DNA of 12,031 bases from Synura sp. LO234KE (GCA_015143735.1 VKHC01000438.1:1-12031); one strand, 5' to 3'; counted from the stretch's first letter, positions 1 to 7,322 are shown. The notes: a model not told the origin generated them from the sequence alone. Numbers and translations are program-made.

Positions 1-2
1 AG

Positions 3-95
3 GCTATGATCAAGGCCAAAGGAGGGGTGGAAGAACATGCGGAATGGCCTTTCTCGCGGTTTATTCCGATAGCCTGCAAGACACGAATGAAATAA
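3..95 (+). CDS. Possible C-terminal end of a gene entering from the left
   Basis: A frame open from the window edge reads 30 codons and stops at TAA (93-95). The end of the peptide is FSRFIPIACKTRMK, which is basic. The overlapping frame starting at base 2 is open even longer, to a TAG at 149-151, so the choice of frame rests only on how the residues look. No domain is recognised and too little is visible to name a product. The downstream sequence is AT-rich, as expected for a 3' flank. Confidence is low. Confidence 0.22.
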   Translation, partial: AMIKAKGGVEEHAEWPFSRFIPIACKTRMK

Positions 96-635
96 TTCAT
101 GTGTGCTTTCTTGTCTCGGATTTATTTTGTTCCTTTACGCACCAAAAGGTAAAAGTCGAATAGCAGTAATAGCTGTTGTTAGGGTAAGTTCTTTTGCTAG
201 TTAGAGTGATGAAAATACGATACCGATTATTTTTTCTAACGTACACCAACTTTCTTTCAAGAAGCAACCACTTCCAATAAACCAATTCAGAAATTCGGCC
301 GACAAGAAGGGGAAGCTCAAAATTGAGTTGCTTGCGCACAAGGAGCAAGCCACTTTGCTCTTCTTCGTAGTCTGCCTTCTAAATACTCCAACTGTATCAG
401 TGAACCAAGAGATAGAGCACCAACAGATATTGTGCTTAAATTCTCTACAATTTAATCCTATCCGCAAAAAAGTTAAGCGATGAATTTAAAAACGCACCGT
501 CGCTAAACCACGATGGTGATGGCGGGGGATATCGGTGTCTGCTCCTTTTGGCAAATTCTGAGGCAAAACTACTTAGAAGCCAAGTAGTTAAACACTTTGA
601 TATGTTTTGGTACAGTCACGCAAAACACGTTATAA
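96..635. other. Intergenic stretch without a supportable gene
   Basis: Two overlapping minus-strand open frames of about 85 codons lie at 97-467. They have no recognisable motif, their residues are rich in Cys, Phe and Leu as in chance AT-rich frames, and neither has a convincing start. The only structure seen is a short inverted repeat at 567-589, listed separately. Confidence 0.5.
567..589. repeat. Perfect 8-bp inverted repeat (hairpin)
   Basis: AACTACTT (567-574) and AAGTAGTT (582-589) are exact reverse complements around a 7-nt loop. The structure stands in an intergenic stretch. No T-run follows it and no function can be assigned. Confidence 0.55.
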
Positions 636-926
636 AACTTCCTCCTTGGAGATGTAGTTGCAGCGGAGCACTTTAATCAGCAAGCAGCAAGTGGTCCTCG
701 AAGAGTGCGTGTGAACACAACTTCCTTCCAGGATTTTACCGCACCGCCTGTCTTTCGGTCGATTCTCCATCCACCTGGACTGGGGGGGGCGGATTATTTC
801 GTTTCCAGTAGTAACAGGGCGGCAGGAGTACTTCTGCTGGCACTAGTTGGGAAAGCTAGTAGGAGGAAGTGGTATGGAGGAGGCCATCCTACTTCTTGCA
901 CGTGTCGTTGGGGGCTCAAAATCTGA
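636..926 (+). CDS. Unassigned GC-richer open frame (96 codons)
   Basis: The frame opens after a TAA at 633-635 and stops at TGA (924-926). A GTG lies at 705, but there is no ATG in good position, so it would have to be an internal exon or a relic. The translation has Pro/Gly-rich and Ala/Leu-rich pieces (APPVFRSILHPPGLGG, RAAGVLLLALVGKASRRKW). The stretch is visibly richer in G and C than its AT-rich flanks, and this is the main reason to list it. The opposite strand is also partly open. No family is recognised. It may be a fragment of a mobile element, an exon of an unmodelled gene, or chance. Confidence 0.18.
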   Translation, partial: NFLLGDVVAAEHFNQQAASGPRRVRVNTTSFQDFTAPPVFRSILHPPGLGGADYFVSSSNRAAGVLLLALVGKASRRKWYGGGHPTSCTCRWGLKI

Positions 927-1264
927 AGGATTTCGTTATTGTATCAATCTTCCTTCTTTATTGCTCCTAATGTAGTAACAAACTATTTGGTAAATAATTT
1001 TCACCGGCTCTTGATATAAATAACTATATTACTTCCGGGATATGATTTTATCCACTTCTGTAAGATCATCAACCACTACAAGATGATATCGTAAACATCA
1101 TCCAGCATTCACATTGAGATTACACTCTTTCAATTCAAAGCCGTGGTTGCTGAGACCTAGAGCGATTCAATAACAGTCTGCAGCAGAAGGTAAATCTTTA
1201 CGAATTGCAAGAATTAGTCGACAAAATGAATTAAATTTACTGACGATTACAAGAAGTTTAGATA

Positions 1265-1931
1265 TCAAATCTGCATATTAAATTGAGTTAGTGTTAGGAA
1301 GGACGTTAAATTTTGTTATATCATTCACCTCGTCGAAGTCGAAACCCATATCCTCTTCCTGTCCTTCTCCGCCGTCCATCGCCATATCAATCGCTGTTTG
1401 GTTAATCCTTGCAGTAGCTGGAAGTTCTCCATAAGCTTGAAGATTTCTGGCTTCCTCAGTTGTATACTTGTGAATAACGTCAGCGCGATCTTCTTGGAAT
1501 TCACGTAGTCCAATAAGCACGATATCTCCCTAATTCTAGATAAGAGAATAAATATAAGATTATTTAAATTAACCACTCACAGTATTTATCCATATTCTTC
1601 TCCTCATAGTTCCTCGTATGAGACCTTGTCTAGCGACACCATCGTAGCATGATAAGGCAACTCTACCATCTCCAAGCATTCTAAGAACTTGAGCATACTC
1701 TAATCACAATCAAAAAGGGGAGTAATTTCTTGCATAAGCTGATCATTAAGATATAAATACCTTGTCCATCTTCTTTGAAAATAAGATCGCGCCTAGTTTC
1801 TTCCCCATCTCGTTTTTTGCCTTTCTTCCAGTTCTTACCCCCTTTCCCTAAAGTTGGCGCAGTGAAGAATTTGACTCAATTACTTTCCCCCAATCTAATT
1901 ATAAGAGATCTTTACCTTTATTCTTGGGCAT
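1265..1931 (-). CDS. Translation initiation factor eIF1A (five coding exons)
   Basis: eIF1A is the OB-fold factor of the 40S preinitiation complex that promotes scanning and start-codon choice and helps eIF5B join the subunits. Coding exons are 1916-1931, 1761-1847, 1581-1699, 1329-1529 and 1265-1270. The GT-AG introns are 68, 61, 51 and 58 bp, and the product is 142 aa (human eIF1A is about 144). The start ATG at 1931 gives the family N-terminus MPKNKGKGGKN. It is followed by basic residues, then the OB fold (about residues 27-100: [39 protein letters not shown]) and a helical part with [13 protein letters not shown]. The acidic tail ends GFDFDEI, matching the usual C-terminal DIDDI-type motif that contacts eIF5B. 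The last coding exon is only ATT TGA. Reading through intron 4 instead would add a 14-residue tail unlike the family. Two features are unusual: Trp at residue 12, where many eIF1As have Arg, and several divergent OB residues ([13 protein letters not shown]). Confidence 0.95.
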
Positions 1932-2217
1932 GATTGATGGTAGTAGTAGTAGGTAAAAAAATAGTTTCGCAAGTGCGGTTGAGACCACTGGTACACTAAT
2001 GAAATTTGGAGCGAGGAAATGCAGACCAGTTTCGACTTGAATTGTGAATACTTTTGATTTGTTTTTGGATCAATTTGTTCTAGTTTTCAAATACACCATT
2101 AGCTGTGCAACTTAGCGGCAGAAGATGCAGCGTATATTGAATAGGGCTTCTACAAATGGTTGAAGGAAAGTTGGCCTGAAGTTTTCTGAAATTTTCTATC
2201 TTTCGATACTTAATACA
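1932..2217. promoter_or_regulatory. 5' flank of the eIF1A gene
   Basis: This AT-rich stretch lies upstream of the eIF1A start. On the minus strand the ATG is preceded by a pyrimidine tract and four CTA-type triplets (CTACTACTACTACC). This is a plausible 5' untranslated leader. No clear TATA box, operator or other element could be fixed, and no gene is seen. Confidence 0.35.
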
Positions 2218-2688
2218 TCATAATACGTAATTGAACTTAATTACTGGCGCTTCATCTATTCTCAACAATCTACTCTTAATGATTTCAATATTGCGAGGTG
2301 CGAGCAGAACATAGTGCAAGAACCAGTACTGTTGATGCTCAGCGTAGATGTAGAGGGCTTTTGCTACTCGCTTCAGTTTGAATTCGCCATTATGTTCGTT
2401 TTTCATCATATTCTGACGTATTTGTTTGTCATCATAATAAATTAAAAGATTCGTGCTTTCGTCGATGGATTTTTGAAAAGCTTGTATCTTGTGACCAGAT
2501 GCGAGGCATGACTTATTAGGTTCCTTTATGACTAGTTATCAATAGGTTTCCGCCTCCGTTTGCACCTGCTCCTTTGCGGAAGTGTGTACGTAAGAATCAT
2601 AAAATTTGGTTCCTTTAAACATCATTTTGTTTGGCACTCGTTTGAACTTCTTTCTTCGTGCTTGCTTCCGTAATTCGTCTAGTTGCTT
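2218..2688 (-). pseudogene. Broken coding sequence, unknown family
   Basis: One minus-strand frame is open for 49 codons (2688-2542), is broken by TGA TAA at 2541-2536, and then stays open in the same frame for 105 codons to a TGA at 2218-2220. The first part is strongly basic and reads like a real domain (LRKQARRKKFKRVPNKMM, FKGTKFYDSYVHTSAKEQ). The second part contains LVIKEPNKSCLASGHKIQ and a basic helix-like segment. Splicing out the stops would need an intron shorter than any other here or a change of frame, so decay is the simpler reading. At this base composition one frame of about 100 codons is expected by chance in a window this size, so the evidence is moderate. No family is named with confidence. 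A relic of a mobile element or of a transferred gene is possible. Confidence 0.3.
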
Positions 2689-2750
2689 TTAGAGAGCGGA
2701 TCTATTGCGCCAAATAAGATGATATCAACCTGAAGGTTTAATATATCACA

Positions 2751-3002
2751 TCACAGTGGTGTCTTTTTACCGAAGAAATCAAGTAGGCATTTATTAGCAT
2801 CATTCATAAGCGGCGGTGATAACAACCCCGACTTCGTGCATTCCCTTAATATTTGAAAACTGTAACGTTGAAATCCAGAATCTCGAAGCTATTCCAGATA
2901 ACATCCTGCGCCTAGATTGGTGGGGGGACCTAGTTGTATTTCTAAAGGCTCGAGCACATCTGCTCTAAATCCTACAATGTGAAAATTTTGTTGATCATCC
3001 CA
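2751..3002 (-). pseudogene. Possible decayed coding segment
   Basis: A minus-strand frame runs from 3002 to a TGA at 2751-2753, broken once by TAG at 2889-2891. Pieces look protein-like (EPLEIQLGPPTNLGAGCYLE before the stop, LRDSGFQRYSFQILRECTKS after it). A second frame of the same strand is also open over part of this stretch (RRRMLSGIASRFWISTLQF), so the real frame is uncertain. The segment sits between two other broken frames on the same strand. All three could be parts of one old gene. No domain is recognised. Confidence 0.2.
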
Positions 3003-3294
3003 TTACTTGAAGCTCACTATAGCTTGTCCTATGCATCGCACCGAGCACACGAGTTAAGCAGCCTAGATGTTGGAATATGTCAAGCATTGCGCTACTCGCC
3101 ATCCCGTGTAGAATGGCTGCAGCCCGGGTTTCATACATACCACGTGGGTCACTTTGCTGTTCCCGAGCTACAAGTATCGCCGAGAATTCCGCAAGGTACT
3201 CGGCGATTGGGTTGCTTGTACATGCTACATGACCCACTTTCTCATCATATTCAACATTTTGGTTGCATGTATTGAACCTTACGCGGACCGTACA
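2995..3294 (-). pseudogene. Open frame with protein-like composition, probably a gene fragment
   Basis: After a TAA at 3295-3297 the frame is open for 99 codons to TGA (2995-2997). Much of it is Ala/Glu-rich and would form helices (IAEYLAEFSAILVAREQQ, AAAILHGMASSAMLDIFQHL). No ATG lies near its beginning, and further in-frame stops occur just upstream (3301-3303, 3408-3410). Upstream of these the same frame again reads protein-like. The complementary plus-strand frame is open as well (2979-3275), which weakens the case. Base composition here is more GC-rich than the flanks. Family unknown. Confidence 0.22.
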
Positions 3295-3503
3295 TTACTG
3301 TTAAGCATAAGCGATTATCCCGTGAACTAATCTACTCAGAAGCTTCGAGTAAATCCGCAGGTTTGACTCGTCCGAATCATTTCTCTCTACCATCTACTCA
3401 GATATTTATGCCAGGACCCTCACAAGCTCACCATTTCTCCGCCACAATATCTCCGTTTGCTTCTTCGTCCGTGTGGTGCCAAAATCCTTACTATAGTTCG
3501 CGC

Positions 3504-3622
3504 ACTTTAGGAACACTAAAGTAAACATAAGAAGTATACCGTTCAAGCATTTTACACTATAGTAGAAAAAGCGAAAGTTTTTGTAAAAAACACTTTAGGA
3601 AAACTTTAGTAGACGCTAAAGT
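3504..3622. repeat. Cluster of CTAAAGT/ACTTTAG heptamers (first cluster)
   Basis: The heptamer occurs at 3504-3510, 3516-3522, 3592-3598, 3603-3609 and 3616-3622, in alternating orientations. Neighbouring copies can therefore pair as small hairpins (for example ACTTTAG near 3603 with CTAAAGT at 3616). ACTATAGTAG (3554-3563) lies between them. Five copies in 119 bp is far above chance for a 7-mer. This is probably part of a short palindromic repeat family or a non-autonomous element. Confidence 0.65.
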
Positions 3623-4408
3623 AAAAAAAGTGTTGGGGAAAAACTTACTGTAGTAGATTTACGAAGTGTTATTTTGCAAGTGTTTTTCTTCATCTAATAA
3701 TACTTATATCTCTCTCGAAATATTTGCATTTATAATTGCAATGACTACAAAAATATGGACCACCATTGTATGGCTAGACGTTTTCATTTATATTATATTT
3801 CCTTAATAATGTGGAAAAATATCGTATTAGTCGAACGAGAAAATAACTCAAGAATCAAACATTTGGGTAACACTATCAAATGCTCTAATACGGCTTTGTA
3901 CTCCCTTTTGGTTTTATCTTATTTAATCGTGTTTAGTAGTTTAGAGTCCGTCAGAAGGTTGGGTCATGCAAATTTTCTTAAATTTGTTTTTATGTTTAAG
4001 CCATGAAGAAATTACGACCTCTAGTGGATGCTAAAATAATCGTCTGGTGGACTTCAAATAGTGCAGAACCTTGATTGGCTATACTTATTTCCTAATATTT
4101 TTCTTCTGTATAATTTTGAGGTGCAAAGCAGAAATATACTTGAGTGTTTTTCGACGCTAAGATATGCCCTTGAAATAAATTCTTACGCGTAGATTTGTAA
4201 GTATGAAACTTTTTATTCATAAGCAACATACAAATATTCTCACCTACTATCCTTTAGGGTGGACTTGAAGATTGCAGCGGGCGAGGATCGGCGCTGGTAG
4301 GGTGGCGGTAGATTCTTGTATGGTCTGCTCCAAATTATATGTTTGGGTCTTGTGTAATCTGTGTCCCGATACGGTAATACACTTATGATGTATCCGTGAA
4401 AGTGTCCA

Positions 4409-4590
4409 CTAAAGTCTGGTGATATTGGATACTATAAGGATACTACAGTAAAACTTTAGAATTTAAAGTAATACTTTGAGTTCTAAAGTATTGCTAAAGT
4501 ACACCGCTAAAGTAAAACTTTAATTTTTTAAGTTTTCCTATAGCACACGGAAGTACCGCTAAAGTTTCATTAAAGTACAAGAAACTTTAG
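4409..4590. repeat. Cluster of CTAAAGT/ACTTTAG heptamers (second cluster)
   Basis: Copies lie at 4409-4415, 4453-4459, 4483-4489, 4494-4500, 4507-4513, 4559-4565 and 4584-4590, in both orientations. Near-matches (ACTTTAA, TTAAAGT, ATTTTAG) lie in between and out to about 4650. The arrangement is the same as at 3504-3622, so the two clusters look like diverged members of one repeat. The edge at 4679-4688 is the perfect palindrome CACTATAGTG. Confidence 0.65.
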
Positions 4591-4652
4591 CCGTCACGAG
4601 GTAGGACTTTTGTAAAGTAAAATTTTAGCGCACTATAGACGGTACTTTAACG

Positions 4653-4928
4653 TTACTTGAGGAATACATTAACGGACACACTATAGTGACCAAATTTTGG
4701 TACACAGATGTTGACTCCAACTGTAGGCAACTTCGTGGTGCTAGCGCTCCCTCTAATGGAATCACCAACTATATTATACTGCCGTGGGAGCTGTTTGGGA
4801 ATATATTGATTCGAATTGGTCATAACGGCCGCGTTTGGGTTTGAGGGTAGAGTATAGGTCATGGTAGTTATCCACATGTCGCTCTGTACTTGCGCCGGAC
4901 TCCATTTTGCGATCAAGCCATTATTTTT
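4653..4928 (-). CDS. Unassigned open frame of about 91 codons
   Basis: The frame opens after a TAA at 4929-4931 and ends at a stop at 4653-4655. The first 70 or so residues look protein-like, polar and Ser/Thr/Asn-rich (LIAKWSPAQVQSDMWITTMT, LPSNPNAAVMTNSNQYIPKQ). The last part overlaps the palindrome at 4679-4688 and is probably not genuine. There is no ATG at the beginning; the first one lies about 18 codons in. An exon or a relic of a mobile element is possible. No family is recognised. Confidence 0.25.
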   Translation of the reverse strand, partial: KNNGLIAKWSPAQVQSDMWITTMTYTLPSNPNAAVMTNSNQYIPKQLPRQYNIVGDSIRGSASTTKLPTVGVNICVPKFGHYSVSVNVFLK

Positions 4929-5039
4929 TTATTTTTCTATTAGTCGCCGGGAACGCGCGCCGCTACTATTACTTTGATACCGTGCCCCTCTATAAGTCCC
5001 TCATGTCACCAGGGGTACTCGGGGCCATTTTTACGCGCC

Positions 5040-5056
5040 AGGGGACATAGTCCCCT
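5040..5056. repeat. Perfect 7-bp hairpin
   Basis: AGGGGAC, a 3-nt ATA loop, then GTCCCCT. The arms are exact complements and GC-rich for this region. It lies in a GC-rich intergenic patch. Function unknown. Confidence 0.55.
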
Positions 5057-5328
5057 ATTAGCGACGACGCTCCGGGTGAAGTTACACGGAGCCCTTCACG
5101 AGTTGGGCAAGGGGCTTGTCAAAAGGCACGTTGAGTTTGCTTAGTATTACAAGGTAGCGTATTTTTGGTGGGGTGGTGAGGTTTTGTCCGACTTACTTCT
5201 AATTCATGAGTGCTACATCAATAATAGAATTTCTCCAGACAGCTAGAGCAATTATTGGTGAGTTATTTTTTGTGAAGGTATATAAGGAAGAAAAGCTTCT
5301 AAAGAATCGTTTCATTACATTAAATATT

Positions 5329-5345
5329 CAACCACACTGTGGTTG
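5329..5345. repeat. 17-bp palindrome
   Basis: CAACCACACTGTGGTTG is an exact inverted repeat around one central base (5337). Such dyads can be protein-binding sites or repeat ends. There is no adjacent gene start to support either. Confidence 0.5.
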
Positions 5346-5384
5346 TTTGGTGGAATAGTACTTATTAGCTACTAGTAAGTAGTT

Positions 5385-5606
5385 TTAAAAAAACGTTTTT
5401 TGTGCGACAGTGCCAAGAAGACATATCCTAGTATTTTGCCACTCTGCTTCTGCAGGGTTTTGCCTGAGAAATTGCCAAAACGCCTCTAGATCAGCATAAT
5501 CCATGCCTTCAAAAAGCGCAAGCGACACAACTCCCGACTTTTGGTGCTCTGACAAAAAATATGAAACGCGCATGCAAAACCGGCGTTGTTTATCTACGAA
5601 AAATAG
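5385..5606 (-). CDS. Unassigned small ORF, 62 aa from ATG
   Basis: From ATG at 5573 the frame gives 62 residues to TAA (5385-5387). The open frame begins at 5606, after a TAA. The translation looks like a folded acidic domain fragment, with two helices rich in aromatic residues (LFEGMDYADLEAFWQFLRQN, AEAEWQNTRICLLGTVAQK). The beginning (MRVSYFLSEHQKSGVVSL) is less telling. Codon use is mixed and ordinary for the window. It could be a short gene, the last exon of a larger gene, or a relic. No family is recognised. Upstream minus-strand frames contain stops and are probably shadows. Confidence 0.3.
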   Translation of the reverse strand, partial: LFFVDKQRRFCMRVSYFLSEHQKSGVVSLALFEGMDYADLEAFWQFLRQNPAEAEWQNTRICLLGTVAQKTFF

Positions 5607-5724
5607 TTACCGTTATGAAGAATGAGATTCCAGCGTGTTCCTGAAGGCTTGCGATGCATCAGCAAGCCAACTCAATCCAGATCGGGATAAAATATTTAAC
5701 TTTCTGGAAAATTAATTTTTCCAG

Positions 5725-6194
5725 CAAATTTTGCAGCATAGAAAATCGACTCGAACTTTCACATTTGGGGAAACTTAACTTTTTGAAGCTGCGGTTTATA
5801 GGGAAATTACCCCGAATGTAAATACTGTGCAAAATTGCCCTGGCAACAGCCAATCAGTTTTTCAATTCTCCTCAGCGTCGGAAGATGAAGGTGATGAAGC
5901 AGAGTATGAATACTACCGACAAAGGGCTCTTGTTCTTCCACATTGACCTCTTTTAGAGCAGTATATCATAGATAACCTAACTATGCAATTTTCGGGAAGC
6001 AGTATATCACAGATACTCGAGGAGTGCTCGATGATAATGATTGGCTTACTAATCTTTACAACGATGATTGGGAACTTAACAATATATCCGACGTCGACAT
6101 TGCGGCGGGAAACTTTTGTACACCCACTATTAGCTCTCTCTCCGAGGAGGTTCCTGCACTGGACCAAACCAGATCCTGTGTAAGTAACAAATGA
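5725..6194 (+). pseudogene. Acidic coding remnant or unresolved exons
   Basis: A frame starting after a TTTTTCCAG tract reads to about 5943 with one TAA (5776-5778). It includes an acidic run (FSSASEDEGDEAEYEYYRQR) and stops at TGA 5944-5946. A second frame, open 5976-6194, is Asp/Asn-rich (VLDDNDWLTNLYNDDWELNN, then TISSLSEEVPALDQTRSC). It runs into a perfect donor-like GTAAGT at 6180. An intron of 66 bp (5891-5956) would remove the TGA but not join the two frames. An 18-nt near-repeat (5957-5974 and 5998-6015) sits exactly at the frame change. The composition strongly suggests a real protein, but no continuous model works and no plus-strand exon follows. Family unknown. The hydrophobic frame at 5983-6183 and the minus-strand frames are shadows. 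Confidence 0.32.
5957..6015 (+). repeat. Tandem 18-nt near-repeat inside the acidic remnant
   Basis: AGCAGTATATCATAGATA (5957-5974) and AGCAGTATATCACAGATA (5998-6015) differ at one base and are 41 bp apart. The offset is not a multiple of three, so a duplication here would shift the reading frame. A frame change is seen at this point. Confidence 0.6.
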
Positions 6195-6263
6195 TTCAGG
6201 TGGAGGAATTTAATTATTCAATAATTCCTCTTCCTCCTCATCAACATCTTCGACATAAATTAA

Positions 6264-6745
6264 TTAATTTTGATCCACATTTAGGATTTCTATAATACAT
6301 GCCTCAATAAAACGTCATTTGGGAATAATCTGCTCTTTTCCGAAAGCACGTTTGCAATATTTACACCCTGTTTCATTACTACTATTTTGATCACTTGTTC
6401 GTTTTTCTTCTAAATTACGATTATTTTTTAAGCGCTGAGAAAATCTGCTACATTGAATAGCATGGTTGCTACTAGTGTCATTATTACCTTTTGTTCGGCT
6501 TCATTTTGGTTGAGCAATTTCATCTTGCTCACTATAACTTTGATTTTCATCGTCAACTATATGAGACCGTCGTCATAATAATCAGGGTGCCTTTCTAACA
6601 ACAATTGATATTCCTCCATTTTATCTCTGAAATTCTCATCTTTGTCTTCCTGAACAATTGCTGCGAGATTTTCTTGGGTTGACATTGCCATTTGCTTTCT
6701 TATTAACTCTGAATTTGATTGTAACTTTTGGCGATCAAACACTTT
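6264..6745 (-). pseudogene. Decayed gene with a CxxC zinc-binding-like motif
   Basis: The minus strand first reads a hydrophilic, Glu/Gln-rich, coiled-coil-like segment (MAMSTQENLAAIVQEDKDEN, MEEYQLLLERHPDYYDD) to TAG 6559-6557. A frame shift at this point opens a second frame from 6557. That frame is polar and Asn/Ser-rich (DDENQSYSEQDEIAQPK), with stops at 6503-6501, 6317-6315 and 6266-6264. Between them lies CKYCKRAFGKEQIIP, followed after the second stop by RFIEAC. A C-x2-C plus a distal Cys suggests a small zinc knuckle or zinc finger, but the usual His is not visible. One frameshift and at least two nonsense codons point to a pseudogene. The family is not identified. Confidence 0.35.
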
Positions 6746-6868
6746 TACTTAAAACGTGCAATCTTCCATTGTTGAAAATATCCAAGTCGAAAAACATAAA
6801 TATTTGTTTGCAGCAGGTCACTTAAATGAAAATATCTGTCAGGAGGCTATCTAAAGGCATTTTCGTTA

Positions 6869-6952
6869 TTTGTATTTTCGTGGCCGAGGCATTTATGGTA
6901 ACTAAATGATTTTTAAAAATCAAACCGGATGCATTTACCACGGAAATACAAA
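6869..6952. repeat. Fold-back element with nested palindrome
   Basis: TTTGTATTTTCGTGG (6869-6883) and CCACGGAAATACAAA (6938-6952) are 15-bp inverted arms with one mismatch. Between them lies the perfect 16-bp palindrome TGATTTTTAAAAATCA (6907-6922). CATTTATGG and GCATTTACC near the inner ends add partial symmetry. The whole 84 bp could form a long hairpin. This looks like a small fold-back or MITE-like element, but no target-site duplication could be confirmed. Confidence 0.6.
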
Positions 6953-7067
6953 TTTTGATTTTTAGCTACAAATGAGTTATCTGCGGATGGATTTTGGTGC
7001 ACCGATGAGTGAGACCCTGTTTGCATATATGCCTTTGTCTACTTACAATAATTAAGGGGAATGACTT

Positions 7068-7102
7068 CATCAGTAGATAAAAAACCACGCTTTAGCGCCG
7101 TG
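7068..7102 (+). repeat. CACGCTATCG repeat unit, copy A
   Basis: CATCAGTAGATAAAAAACC followed by ACGCTTTAGCGCCGTG. It matches copies at 7250 and 8312 in the same orientation: CAG, three variable bases, an A-run, then a CACG...CGTG-type dyad. The CACG/CGTG arms are kept here although the loop differs. Confidence 0.55.
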
Positions 7103-7249
7103 TCTATACGCTGTAAGCTTCTTAAAAATTAAAAATATTATAAGTTTGATTTACAAGAAGCACCTGTAACGAAGAGATCAAAGCACAAGTAGACGTTAGT
7201 ATGAAAGTCCGATAAAAAGGAGTACATTTAGTTACTATTAGAACGCACT

Positions 7250-7283
7250 CATCAGTGGATAAAAAATCACGCTATCGCGGTAC
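7250..7283 (+). repeat. CACGCTATCG repeat unit, copy B
   Basis: CATCAGTGGATAAAAAATC followed by ACGCTATCGCGGTAC. It has the same orientation and layout as copy A, 182 bp away. It runs directly into the palindrome ACTATAGT (7286-7293) and then the CCAGCTATAGCTGG cluster. Confidence 0.6.
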
Positions 7284-7322
7284 CCACTATAGTAGTACCA
7301 TCTAAAGTCTACCACTAAATAC

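Larger units (their letters stand above)
3298..4652. other. Gene-poor stretch with palindromic repeat clusters
   Basis: No supportable gene was found. A plus-strand frame at 3755-4006 is AT-rich and hydrophobic, without motif or homologous look, and was not accepted. The main content is the two clusters of CTAAAGT/ACTTTAG listed separately, with scattered CTATAG palindromes (for example near 3491, 3556 and 4632). The minus strand at about 3320-3480 has short protein-like pieces in frame with the fragment at 2995-3294 but interrupted by stops. Confidence 0.5.
4929..5384. other. Intergenic stretch with GC-rich part and hairpins
   Basis: About 4940-5130 is clearly more GC-rich than its surroundings and contains CCAGGGG twice and the hairpin at 5040-5056. 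The following part is AT-rich and carries a near-perfect palindrome at 5329-5345 and an A/T palindrome at 5388-5401. No coding region or RNA gene could be supported. Confidence 0.45.

Noticed and set aside
201-467. Minus-strand ORFs at 97-348 and 201-467
   Set aside because: They overlap each other in different frames, have no motifs and show composition typical of chance AT-rich frames.
1278-1328. A 14-residue eIF1A C-terminal extension ([16 protein letters not shown]-type tail)
   Set aside because: It results from reading into a 58-bp intron. Splicing gives the family-like end FDFDEI.
1325-1576. Minus-strand ORF overlapping eIF1A
   Set aside because: It is a shadow frame of eIF1A exon 4 that runs through the 51-bp intron.
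2979-3275. Plus-strand ORF of 98 codons
   Set aside because: It is antisense to a more protein-like minus-strand frame, starts at GTG and has no recognisable domain. It cannot be fully excluded.
3755-4006. Plus-strand ORF of 83 codons
   Set aside because: It is AT-rich, hydrophobic, without motif or splice context, and of a length expected by chance here.
5659-5853. Minus-strand ORF of 64 codons
   Set aside because: It overlaps the more convincing acidic plus-strand frame and has no ATG at its beginning.
5983-6183. Plus-strand hydrophobic ORF of 66 codons
   Set aside because: It is a shifted frame of the Asp/Asn-rich reading that ends at GTAAGT. The hydrophobic residues come from frame shift of GAT/AAT codons.
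2218-6745. A reassigned genetic code to explain the in-frame stops
   Set aside because: All three stop codons occur inside the broken frames, while the three good genes use TGA and TAG as real stops. Decay is simpler.
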